64,000 bases of DNA from Planotetraspora phitsanulokensis (GTDB lineage: Bacteria; Actinomycetota; Actinomycetes; Streptosporangiales; Streptosporangiaceae). The notes below the pieces were generated by a model. That model saw only the letters and a list, made by a program, of their open reading frames with translations. It ran no database searches and was not told where the DNA came from. The position numbers and the translations under genes were made by a program. The stretch is taken from assembly GCF_016863295.1 (NCBI RefSeq), contig NZ_BOOP01000013.1:248001-312000 (forward strand), read 5' to 3'. Numbering within the stretch: the stretch's first letter is position 1; the number at the start of each line of letters is the position of its first letter. Below are positions 41,637 to 49,440 of the stretch, in pieces.

Positions 41637-43643
41637 TCAGTCAAACGTAAGCGCGCGACTCCGTGCACGGGTCTTGCGTCCTTCGAACACGGTCGCGAAG
41701 TCGCTCGCACTTTCTCCGAGGCTTTGTTTGTCTCCGGTTCCCATGCCGTTGGCGATGAACCATTGATCGAGCGAACGCAGGCTGTTTTCACCTGCTCGGG
41801 CGATCTCGGCGAACGGGCGAAGGCGGCCGCTTCCGTCGGCGATGCCAAGAGAATGATCTGTGTCGTATTCCTCTGGCGAGACTCGGGGGGCGAAACCGGC
41901 ATCCATCATGGCCCCAACGATCGTGTGCTGACGGCCCAGGGTCTCGAGATTGTCGGTGTCGGCGATTTTGCCCACCTCAGATTGCGCATCCGGTTTGTAG
42001 GTGTCCGAAGCGGATACGCCGGTGCTCAGGAGCGTCCAGAACATCGCTCCGGCAAGGCCGGCGGGGACACCCACACCGGCCAAACCAAGTGTCGTGCCGA
42101 GCGCGAAGCTGGCGTCGTCGGATGCCTCAGCGGTGGCCTCGTCCATAGCTCTTGCGGACTTTTCCGCGGCCGCGAGCTCAAAGCCGCGCACGTTGCCCAG
42201 TGCGGCGAAGACGTCATCCAAGTGAGAGGGGTCCTTGCTCCTGATCATGATCGGGACGTTTTCGTCGATCAGCCGTCGGGTGAAGTTCCCCATCCCGTCG
42301 TCGAACGGCCTCCGATCGGCCGCCGTGCCGGCGAAGGCCGCGATGAAGCGATAAGTGTCCTCCGGACTCAGGCGAAATGCGGGATTCAGTCCGGGAATGC
42401 GTGACGTCATTGCTCCGAAGGAACTCGGAAGCAATTGGTTGTCGTCGCCGAGGTTGGCCCCTTCGGTGATTTCGGTCGCATACGCTCCGGCGATCTCGGC
42501 CAGGTGGATCCGGGCTGGAGGCGCGATTTCAAGGTCGTCCACGCCCGCGATGACCATGAACGCGAAACGGGCGGCTACATCGCTGTGCTCGCCGTCCGAT
42601 TCGTCGTAGGCGCCGGATGCCGACGCCAGAAGGCGTCCGAACGCGTCGGAGGACGAGGCGTCCTCCGAAGCGCGACCGCTGAGATCTTTGAGGAGCGTCG
42701 CGAGATCCGGCCTGCCGTCGGCCGATAGGAAGCCGGGCCGGGCGAGCAGCGGGAACCGGGGAACGTCACGGGGTCGCGGACTGTCGCGAGTCGCGAGGCT
42801 CAACGCCAAGCGAGCGGCTTCGGGATCCCGGGCGAGCGCGTTCAAGTACGGCGTCAGAGCGGAGGCGAGAAGTGTGTCGTCCGGAGGGAACACCTGCGTC
42901 GCGACGACCTTCGCCAGCCACTCGGTGGGGAAACGACCCGCCGACAGCAGGTCGCCCACGGCCTTCTGGTCCTCGGCGCTCTGCGCCCGTGTGCCGAGTG
43001 CGTCCAGAACCGCGGAGAAGCCCGCCATGTCGCTCGCCCCTCCGACGGCTGTGCCGAGGGCGCGGCTCACGGTTGCGAGGGCGGTCTCCTCACCCTCCTG
43101 CAGCGCTTTCCTGAGCCGACGCGGAAGGTCCAGCGTGAGCCGTGGCCCCAGGAAGGCGAAGAACGCGGCAGTGAACTCGGGATCGTGGACATGCCCGGCC
43201 AGCCGCTCGACGATCTCCGCGTACTTGTCGTTCAGCGCGAGGTCGAAGAACGCGTCCGGATCGATGTCGAGGAGGTCCGAGGCCAGTTGGCGGCCGAGGC
43301 GCCGTGCCTCCGCGCCGGGGAGGATCGCCTGCTCCTCGTACGGCAGGAGCCCGCCGGGCGCCCCGGGATTCCAGCCGGGCAGCCGGGCGATGCCGTTCGC
43401 CATCTGATGGCGCCTGCGCAACTCCGGCAGGTTCTCGTCGATCCACCGCTCCGCCTCGCCGACCGGGTCCAGCGACGCCGCCGGAACGCCGTTGGCGGCG
43501 AAGATGCGGCGGACCATCTCGGCTCGCTCGCCGATCACGCCGCGCGCGTGCTCCAGCTCGGTGACGAAGCCCGCCAGCAGCACGGGGTCGATCCCGCTGA
43601 AGTCCGGAGAGAGCGGTCCCGTCCCCGGCGGCACATTTCCCAT
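41637..43643 (-). CDS. DUF6571-family protein
   Basis: 668 residues, mostly helical, beginning MGNVPPGTGPLSPDFSGIDP. Recognised as the actinobacterial DUF6571 family by its N-terminal helix pair and the repeated DPEFTAAFFAFLGPRLTL/LARDPEAARLALSLATRD style blocks. A glycine-rich hydrophobic stretch, LGLAGVGVPAGLAGAMFWTL, lies near residue 540. Family members sit next to WXG-type proteins and may be type VII secretion-linked or toxin-associated, but no catalytic motif is visible. The C-terminal part has lower GC than neighbouring genes. ATG 43643 is the best start, though the frame extends 5'. Confidence 0.7.
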   Translation of the reverse strand: MGNVPPGTGPLSPDFSGIDPVLLAGFVTELEHARGVIGERAEMVRRIFAANGVPAASLDPVGEAERWIDENLPELRRRHQMANGIARLPGWNPGAPGGLLPYEEQAILPGAEARRLGRQLASDLLDIDPDAFFDLALNDKYAEIVERLAGHVHDPEFTAAFFAFLGPRLTLDLPRRLRKALQEGEETALATVSRALGTAVGGASDMAGFSAVLDALGTRAQSAEDQKAVGDLLSAGRFPTEWLAKVVATQVFPPDDTLLASALTPYLNALARDPEAARLALSLATRDSPRPRDVPRFPLLARPGFLSADGRPDLATLLKDLSGRASEDASSSDAFGRLLASASGAYDESDGEHSDVAARFAFMVIAGVDDLEIAPPARIHLAEIAGAYATEITEGANLGDDNQLLPSSFGAMTSRIPGLNPAFRLSPEDTYRFIAAFAGTAADRRPFDDGMGNFTRRLIDENVPIMIRSKDPSHLDDVFAALGNVRGFELAAAEKSARAMDEATAEASDDASFALGTTLGLAGVGVPAGLAGAMFWTLLSTGVSASDTYKPDAQSEVGKIADTDNLETLGRQHTIVGAMMDAGFAPRVSPEEYDTDHSLGIADGSGRLRPFAEIARAGENSLRSLDQWFIANGMGTGDKQSLGESASDFATVFEGRKTRARSRALTFD

Positions 43644-43819
43644 GTTCCGATCGCCTCTCCGACGTCCCAGGCGCACCAACGTAACGCCTCGCACATGGGC
43701 GTGCCGAGCCATTGGCCGGGAACCGTATGGCGCCCGTTAGGTGTGATCTTGTGATTGGAGGCGACACCCCTGGGTAGCCGAATAATGACAAAACGACACA
43801 AGGGACGGTGAACGGGCAG

Positions 43820-43975
43820 ATGGCGAAGATAATCGAGCGGATCAAGGAATATTTCCGCGGTCCGCAGGGCCGGCGGATGACGGAGAAGGCGAAGACGATG
43901 GCCCGCGACCCGCGCAACAAGGAGCGGTTCCAGCGGCTGATGGACCGAATGCGCAGGCACAAGCAGCCCCACTGA
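43820..43975 (+). CDS. 51-residue basic helical protein
   Basis: Short gene from ATG 43820 to TGA 43975 encoding a lysine/arginine-rich helix (MAKIIERIKEYFRGPQGRRM at the start, DPRNKERFQRLMDRMRR later). GGTGAA lies about 8 bases upstream; a GTG 12 bases earlier is an alternative. Similar small basic proteins occur widely in actinobacteria, and nucleic-acid or membrane-surface binding is a guess. Confidence 0.7.
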   Translation: MAKIIERIKEYFRGPQGRRMTEKAKTMARDPRNKERFQRLMDRMRRHKQPH

Positions 43976-44045
43976 CCTCACGGTTCCGATTCCGCACCGC
44001 CGTTCGCGCGCTGCGGACCTTCGTCGCGACCGGACAACCGTGAGG
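43976..44045 (+). terminator. Nested inverted repeat downstream of the small basic gene
   Basis: CCTCACGGTT (43976-43985), directly after the stop codon, is exactly complementary to 44036-44045. The 50-nt interior holds a second stem, TCCGCA with TGCGGA. A large branched hairpin of this kind may terminate transcription before the CoA-transferase operon. Confidence 0.55.
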
Positions 44046-44163
44046 ACGGCGCGGTGTTCATGACGAGGTCGCCTGGCGACGGGCGGCGCCTTCGGTGGAA
44101 GTGATCCGGGTCACCTGGCAGTCTTGCCGGAAGGACCCGAATCGTCTTCCGTGGAGGCTGACC

Positions 44164-45336
44164 GTGCAGAGACCTCTCCGTAACCAGGGACCTCTCAGCG
44201 GCGTCGTCGTGCTCGACCTGTCCCGGGCTCTGGCCGGTCCGCACGGCGCCCAGATGCTCGGGGACCTGGGAGCACACGTGATCAAGGTTGAGCACCCGTC
44301 CGGGGACGAGTCACGGAACTGGGGTCCACCTTTTGTCGGACCAGATCACGATATTTCGACGTATTACCTGGCCGCGAACCGCAACAAGCAGTCGATCACC
44401 GTCGACATGAAGTCCGCCGAGGGCCGTGACCTCGTCGAACGGCTCGTACGGCAGAGCGACGTGCTGGTCGAGAACTTCCGCGCGGGAGTGCTTGACCGGC
44501 TCGGGTTCTCCGTCGAGCGCCTGCACGAGCTCAATCCGCGCCTGATCGTTTTGTCGATCACGGGATTCGGGCACGACGGGCCCGAGGGCGGCAGGCCCGG
44601 CTATGACCAGATCGCCCAGGGTGAGGCGGGCCTCATGTCGCTCACGGGGCCGTCGCCGGAGGAGCCGTACCGGGTCGGAGCCTCGATCGCCGACCTGCTG
44701 GCGGGCGTGCACGGCGCGTACGGCGTCGCCGCCGCCCTCTACGAGCGGGAGCGGACCGGCCGCGGCACGGTGGTGCGCACGTCGCTGCTGGCCTCGGTGG
44801 TGGGCGTGCACTCCTACCACGGGACGGCCTGGACCGTCGGGGAGACCGTGCCGCGCGCCAGCGGCAACCACCATGCCTCGATCGCGCCGTACGGGGCGTT
44901 CCACTGCGCGGACGGCATGATCCAGCTCGCGGTCGCCAACGACGGTCAGTGGCGGAAGATCGCCGAGCTCCTAGACATAGATCCAGATATCCCGAAATAT
45001 GCGACTAATAGGGATCGCTTCGCGCATCGAGAGGAGCTGATCGCCGACATGGAGAAAGCGCTGGCCGCGCACACCCGGGCGCACTGGCTGGCGACGCTGG
45101 GTGAGCTCGGAGTGCCCGCCGGCGCCATCCGCTCGATCGACGAGGTCTACGCCTGGGAACAGGTGCACGCGCAGGGCCTGGTGGTGACCGTCGACCACCC
45201 CGTCCTCGGCCCGATCGACCTGCCCGGCCCGCCCCTGCGCTTCGACGGGGACGACCCGCGGGACCACACGCCGCCTCCGGCCCTGGGCCAGGACAACGAC
45301 GCCGTGCTCGAATGGCTTCGCGAGCGCGAACGATGA
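44164..45336 (+). CDS. CaiB/BaiF-family (class III) CoA transferase
   Basis: 390-residue enzyme that moves CoA between carboxylic acids through an aspartyl anhydride. The N-terminal LSGVVVLDLSRALAGPHGAQ and VIKVEHPSGDESRNWGPP match the family, and the catalytic Asp is D148 in RPGYDQIAQGEAG. GTG 44164 has GGAGG 6 bases upstream; the longer frame is unsupported. Its stop overlaps the next ATG (ATGA), coupling it to a carboxyltransferase. Codons at 44971-45015 form an AT-rich, rare-codon patch inside the gene. Substrate unknown. Confidence 0.88.
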   Translation: MQRPLRNQGPLSGVVVLDLSRALAGPHGAQMLGDLGAHVIKVEHPSGDESRNWGPPFVGPDHDISTYYLAANRNKQSITVDMKSAEGRDLVERLVRQSDVLVENFRAGVLDRLGFSVERLHELNPRLIVLSITGFGHDGPEGGRPGYDQIAQGEAGLMSLTGPSPEEPYRVGASIADLLAGVHGAYGVAAALYERERTGRGTVVRTSLLASVVGVHSYHGTAWTVGETVPRASGNHHASIAPYGAFHCADGMIQLAVANDGQWRKIAELLDIDPDIPKYATNRDRFAHREELIADMEKALAAHTRAHWLATLGELGVPAGAIRSIDEVYAWEQVHAQGLVVTVDHPVLGPIDLPGPPLRFDGDDPRDHTPPPALGQDNDAVLEWLRERER

Positions 45337-46823
45337 CCTCACGCCCGGACGCGCGAGCCCTCATCGTCCGGGTGCTCGACGCCCACTCGTGGAAGCCGTG
45401 GGACGAACCGCCCCTCGACCGCGCTGCCCCGGGATCGCAGTATGCCGAGGAACTCGCCGCCGCCCGGGCCGCCACAGGCTACGACGAGGCGGTGATCACG
45501 GGGGAGGGCACGCTCGACGGCCGGCGGGTGGCCGTCGTCGCCTGCGAATTCTCCTTCCTCGCCGGGTCCATCGGCGTCGCCGCCACCGAGCGCCTGGTCC
45601 GCGCGGTCGAACGGGCCACCGCCGAGGGACTGCCGCTGCTCGCGGCCCCGGCCAGCGGCGGGACCCGCATGCAGGAGGGCGCCCTCGCCTTCGCCCAGAT
45701 GGTGAAGATCACAGTCGCGGTGACGCGCCATCGCGACGCGGGCCTGCCGTACGTCGTCTATCTGCGCCATCCCACCACCGGCGGCGTCTTCGCGTCGTGG
45801 GGCTCGCTCGGCCACGTGACCGCCGCGGAGCCGGGGGCGCTCATCGGCTTCCTGGGCCCGCGGGTCTACGAGTCGCTCTACGGCTATCCGTTCCCCGAGG
45901 ACGTGCAGGTCGCCGAGAACCTGTACGCCCACGGCCTGGTCGACGCCGTGGTGTCCGCCGAGGACGCGCGGGAGATCGCCATCAGGGCGCTCGCCGTGTT
46001 GTGCGCCCCGAGGAGGGGGCTGGTCCGTGGGCCGGAACCGGAGGACGCCGGCGAACCGGCGGAGGCGTGGGAGGCGATCATGCGCTCCCGCCGCGACGAC
46101 CGGCCGGGGGTACGCAGCCTGCTCAAGCTGGGCGCCGACGACGTCACGCCGCTCAACGGCACCGGCACGGGGGAGCACGAGCCCGGCCTGATGCTCGCCC
46201 TCGCCCGGTTCGGCGCGGCTCCCGCCGTCGTGCTGGGCCAGGATCGCAGGCGCCAGCGGGCCGGCGCACCCCTCGGCCCGGCGGGGCTGCGGGTGGCGCG
46301 CCGCGGCATGCGTCTGGCGTCCGAACTGGGCCTGCCCCTGGTCACCGTGATCGACACGGCGGGCGCGGCGTTGTCCAAGGCCGCCGAGGAGGGCGGCCTC
46401 GCGGCGGAGATCGCCCGTTCGCTGGCCGACCTCGTCATGCTGGACGCGCCGACCGTGTGCCTGCTGCTCGGCGAGGGCGCGGGCGGAGCGGCGCTGGCCC
46501 TGCTGCCCGCCGACCGGGTCGTGTGCGCCCAGCACGGATGGTTGTCCCCACTCCCGCCGGAGGGCGCGTCGGCGATCCTCTACCGGACCGTCGACTTCGC
46601 GCCCGAGATCGCGCGGTCCCAGGGTGTCCGGGCCGCGGACCTGCTACGGGACGGCATCGTCGACCGGATCGTCCCGGAACGCCCTGACGCGGCCTACGAG
46701 CCCGAGGCCTTCTGCCGCCGGGTCGCCCGGACGCTCGAGTACGAGATCATCGGCCTGCTCGACACGCCCGCCCCCGAGCGCCTCGCCGCTCGTCTGGAGC
46801 GCTACCGGTCGCTGGGGTCCTGA
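45333..46823 (+). CDS. Fused beta/alpha acetyl-CoA carboxylase-type carboxyltransferase
   Basis: 496 residues combining AccD-like (about 1-250) and AccA-like (about 260-496) crotonase folds. ASGGTRMQEGALAF forms the first oxyanion region and VIDTAGAALSKAAEEGGLAA the second. Such proteins transfer a carboxyl group from biotin to an acyl-CoA; no biotin carrier or carboxylase is in the window. A decarboxylating or carboxyl-moving partner of the CoA transferase translated just before it is likely. Its last 22 bp overlap the 3' end of a minus-strand gene. Confidence 0.83.
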   Translation: MTSRPDARALIVRVLDAHSWKPWDEPPLDRAAPGSQYAEELAAARAATGYDEAVITGEGTLDGRRVAVVACEFSFLAGSIGVAATERLVRAVERATAEGLPLLAAPASGGTRMQEGALAFAQMVKITVAVTRHRDAGLPYVVYLRHPTTGGVFASWGSLGHVTAAEPGALIGFLGPRVYESLYGYPFPEDVQVAENLYAHGLVDAVVSAEDAREIAIRALAVLCAPRRGLVRGPEPEDAGEPAEAWEAIMRSRRDDRPGVRSLLKLGADDVTPLNGTGTGEHEPGLMLALARFGAAPAVVLGQDRRRQRAGAPLGPAGLRVARRGMRLASELGLPLVTVIDTAGAALSKAAEEGGLAAEIARSLADLVMLDAPTVCLLLGEGAGGAALALLPADRVVCAQHGWLSPLPPEGASAILYRTVDFAPEIARSQGVRAADLLRDGIVDRIVPERPDAAYEPEAFCRRVARTLEYEIIGLLDTPAPERLAARLERYRSLGS

Positions 46824-47236
46824 TCTTCGGTGGTGGGGACGGGCACCCGCTCGACCCGGATCGAGTGCACCTCGTCCCGGGGGACGACCACCTCGTAGGC
46901 GCCGTGGTCGACCAGCCAGTAGCCGAGAGCCTCCGCCTTCATGCCGCTGTGACCGGTGTAGGCGATGTGCAGGCCGTCGGCGTCGCCGCCGTCGTCCTCG
47001 TCCAGGACGAGGCACGGCTCGCCGCCGAACGCCCCGACCGTGCGCAGCAGTGTCAGCGACTGGAGGTCGGACCGGCGCACGCTCAGCCGCCAGTAGCTGC
47101 CGACCTTGGCGAACCCCTCGTCGGCGGACTCGCTGAACAGGACGACGTCGTCGCTTTCCGGCCCGATGGCCGCGGCGTAGGTCTGGCCGCGGTACTCGGC
47201 GACGAACCCCAGGCCGGCCGGTTCGATGTCCGTCAT
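46802..47236 (-). CDS. Unrecognised 144-residue protein
   Basis: Acidic cytosolic protein starting MTDIEPAGLGFVAEYRGQTY. Alternating beta-type segments (VVLFSESADEGFAKVGSYW, YEVVVPRDEVHSIRVERVPV) suggest a compact beta-rich fold. The ATG overlaps the stop of the upstream gene (ATGA), so the two are co-translated. I do not recognise the family; size and pairing would fit an immunity or accessory protein, but nothing proves it. Confidence 0.75.
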   Translation of the reverse strand: MTDIEPAGLGFVAEYRGQTYAAAIGPESDDVVLFSESADEGFAKVGSYWRLSVRRSDLQSLTLLRTVGAFGGEPCLVLDEDDGGDADGLHIAYTGHSGMKAEALGYWLVDHGAYEVVVPRDEVHSIRVERVPVPTTEDQDPSDR

Positions 47237-47691
47237 GACGCGGGCCGCCAGGTCAGGCCGTCGTAGCCGGCGAAGGAGCGTTCCCCGGCGCCGGTGAGGT
47301 GGGTGATCTCCGCCCCGGCCGGGATCGGCATCGGCATGGTGTGGAACTGGGGCACCACATGCTCCCGGGAGGTCGTGAACCCGTTGCCGGTGAACGGCGG
47401 TGAATCGCTCCAATCCCCGCCCATGTGCGGGCCGTACGGGACGACGTAGGTGTCGATGTCACGCGCGTACCACCGCATGATGTACAGCTCGGGCACGTCC
47501 GGCGTCAGCTCCGATCCTTCGAAGCCCAGGTCGAGGGCTTCCACGAGCGACCCGGGGGTGGTGAGGCGGCCGCAGTCCTGCACGCGGTAGACGTACCCCG
47601 AGATGATCGTCCGTTTGCTCCCCAGGTACGGCACGAGCAGCCTGGGCGGGATCACCTTTTGCATCTGTGTCCTGTGTCCCGGCTCGCTCAT
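47233..47691 (-). CDS. Unrecognised 152-residue protein, coupled to the downstream gene
   Basis: Starts at ATG 47691 (MSEPGHRTQMQKVIPPRLLV); the frame extends 30 bases further but no ribosome-binding site decides. It is rich in aromatic and proline residues (YIMRWYARDIDTYVVPYGPH, PQFHTMPMPIPAGAEITHL) with a His-Met-rich loop, and no signal or membrane segment. It lies 10 bp after the nitrilase-family gene and is coupled to the 144-residue gene by ATGA. Not recognised. Confidence 0.72.
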   Translation of the reverse strand: MSEPGHRTQMQKVIPPRLLVPYLGSKRTIISGYVYRVQDCGRLTTPGSLVEALDLGFEGSELTPDVPELYIMRWYARDIDTYVVPYGPHMGGDWSDSPPFTGNGFTTSREHVVPQFHTMPMPIPAGAEITHLTGAGERSFAGYDGLTWRPAS

Positions 47692-47701
47692 GGGCCCAAG
47701 T

Positions 47702-48493
47702 TTACGAGCTGGTGATTCCAAGCCGGCGATGTTCCAGTGACGGAAGGGTCCTTCGCACGGATTCGGTCAGACCAGGGTCGATCTCCCCGACCTGTACGGC
47801 GTGCCCGGGACCGAGGTCGTGCCGGACGGCGCCCATCGGATCGATCAGCATGCTGCGGCCCACGCCGAAGGAGTCGCGGGCGGACGGGTTCGGCGCCTGG
47901 CCGACGGCGACCGTCCAGGTGGTGTTCTCGATCGCCCGCGCCCTGGCCAGCGTGACCCAGTGATCCTCCTTCATCGGGCCGGAGCCCCACGCCGCGATGA
48001 CCGCGAAGGCGTCGGCTCCCTGATCGACCAGTTGCCGGGCCAGCTCGGGGAATCGGATGTCGTAGCAGGTGATGAGGCCGACCCTCAGCCCGGCCAGCTC
48101 CACGACCACCGGGGCGTCTCCCGGGGCCACGATCTCGGACTCCCGGGCGCCGAACGAGTCGAACAGATGGATCTTCCGGTAGGCGCCGACGAGCCGTCCC
48201 GTCCGGTCCAGGGCGACGGCCGTGTTGTAGACGCGACCCCCCTCGGCCGGTTCGAACACCCCCGCGATGACGGCCGTGCCGTGCTCCCTGGCCGCCTCGG
48301 CGAGCCCGGTGACGAACGGGCCGTCGAGAGGCTCGGCCGCCTCGGTGACACCCCTGCCGAAACGCGTAAGCGTCGACTCGGGGAAGACGGCCAGGTCGGC
48401 GCCCGCCGCCCGGGCGAGCGCCTCACGAACGGTCTCGAGGTTCGTCTTCGGATCGTGGTCGACGGGGATCTGGCACAGGGCTATGCGGGTCAC
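47702..48493 (-). CDS. Nitrilase-superfamily carbon-nitrogen hydrolase
   Basis: 263-residue amidase with the Glu-Lys-Cys triad: E in VFPESTLT (about residue 39), K in YRKIHLFDSFGARE (about 106) and C in LITCYDIRFPE (about 143). Closest in style to the Nit1/deaminated-glutathione amidase branch, which hydrolyses omega-amides of dicarboxylic acids. Its first 71 bp lie inside the end of the DUF418 gene in another frame. Malonamate-type omega-amides would be conceivable substrates in this genome context, but that is speculation. Confidence 0.9.
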   Translation of the reverse strand: MTRIALCQIPVDHDPKTNLETVREALARAAGADLAVFPESTLTRFGRGVTEAAEPLDGPFVTGLAEAAREHGTAVIAGVFEPAEGGRVYNTAVALDRTGRLVGAYRKIHLFDSFGARESEIVAPGDAPVVVELAGLRVGLITCYDIRFPELARQLVDQGADAFAVIAAWGSGPMKEDHWVTLARARAIENTTWTVAVGQAPNPSARDSFGVGRSMLIDPMGAVRHDLGPGHAVQVGEIDPGLTESVRRTLPSLEHRRLGITSS

Positions 48494-49409
48494 GTGTCCC
48501 AGTCTGCCGGTTGGCGACCGGTTCCCACCAGGTGAGGCATCGCCAGATCCATTCGAGGGGGCCGTACCGGTAGCGCGTCAGCCACCATCGGCTGAACGCG
48601 GCCTGCGCGACGAGCGTGACGACGGTCACCGCGATGACGGCCGAGCCAGTGTCGTCCACGCGCAGCAGGGGCGCCGCGGCCAGGATGGCGGCCGTGCTGC
48701 TCACGTAGTTGGTCAGCGCCATCCTGCCGAGTGCCTCGAAGAGGGCGGTCCGCCGTACGGCCAGCAGGAAGCCCGTGCCGTACGCGGCCGCGCCGCACAG
48801 GGCCGCCGCCTGGTAGACCCCGCCGCCGGGCGGTGAATGGTTCCACCACCACGTCAGCAGCACGGCGAGCACCGCGCTCGTCCCGAACACGACCGGCGAC
48901 GCCAGGCGGCCGGCAGCGCCGTACCCGACGGTGGCGAGGCCCAGCAGGAACAGCGCGGCGATCAGCACATACGGCCTGCCCGTGACCATCGCGGCGACCA
49001 TCGTGCCCGTGCCGGCGAGCAGCACGAGCGGCCTGGGGAGGAAGCTCGCCGGGAGCAGGACGGTGACGCCGAGGATCGCGTACGGCAGCAGCACCTCTCC
49101 CGGCTCGATCCGCGTGTGGACGGCGCCGAGCAGGGCGAGGACGGCGAGCCGGCGCAGCAGCACCAGCCGCGGACGAGGCGTCCGCGAACCGGCCGACTGC
49201 AGGAAGAGGGCGAAGCCCATGCCGAAGAGGAACGCGAAGATCGGATAGAAGCGGCTCTGGAACAGGTTGCCCATCACCCAGTCGACGGACGTCGCCTTCC
49301 GGTAGGCGAGCGTGTGCTGCCAGGTGTTGACGAGCATGATCCCGCAGATCGCGAGTCCGCGGAGCGCGTCGAGCGAGCGGACGCGGCCGGTCACCGCGGA
49401 GTGGTTCAT
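48423..49409 (-). CDS. DUF418-family membrane protein
   Basis: 328 residues, about eight membrane helices. N-terminal RVRSLDALRGLAICGIMLVN and the C-terminal hallmark YGPLEWIWRCLTWWEP identify the DUF418/acyltransferase-like family of unknown function. It is shorter than many members (about 380-400). A hydrophilic tail after residue 300 is encoded in the 71-bp overlap with the nitrilase gene. Confidence 0.85.
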   Translation of the reverse strand: MNHSAVTGRVRSLDALRGLAICGIMLVNTWQHTLAYRKATSVDWVMGNLFQSRFYPIFAFLFGMGFALFLQSAGSRTPRPRLVLLRRLAVLALLGAVHTRIEPGEVLLPYAILGVTVLLPASFLPRPLVLLAGTGTMVAAMVTGRPYVLIAALFLLGLATVGYGAAGRLASPVVFGTSAVLAVLLTWWWNHSPPGGGVYQAAALCGAAAYGTGFLLAVRRTALFEALGRMALTNYVSSTAAILAAAPLLRVDDTGSAVIAVTVVTLVAQAAFSRWWLTRYRYGPLEWIWRCLTWWEPVANRQTGTRDPHSPVPDPRRPRSEDEPRDRS

Positions 49410-49440
49410 ACAGCCCAGTCCACCACGGACCTGTCGCCGA

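Noticed and set aside
43978-44295. Minus-strand ORF upstream of the CoA transferase
   Set aside because: It overlaps a large inverted repeat and the start of the CoA transferase, has no ribosome-binding site and looks like a shadow frame.
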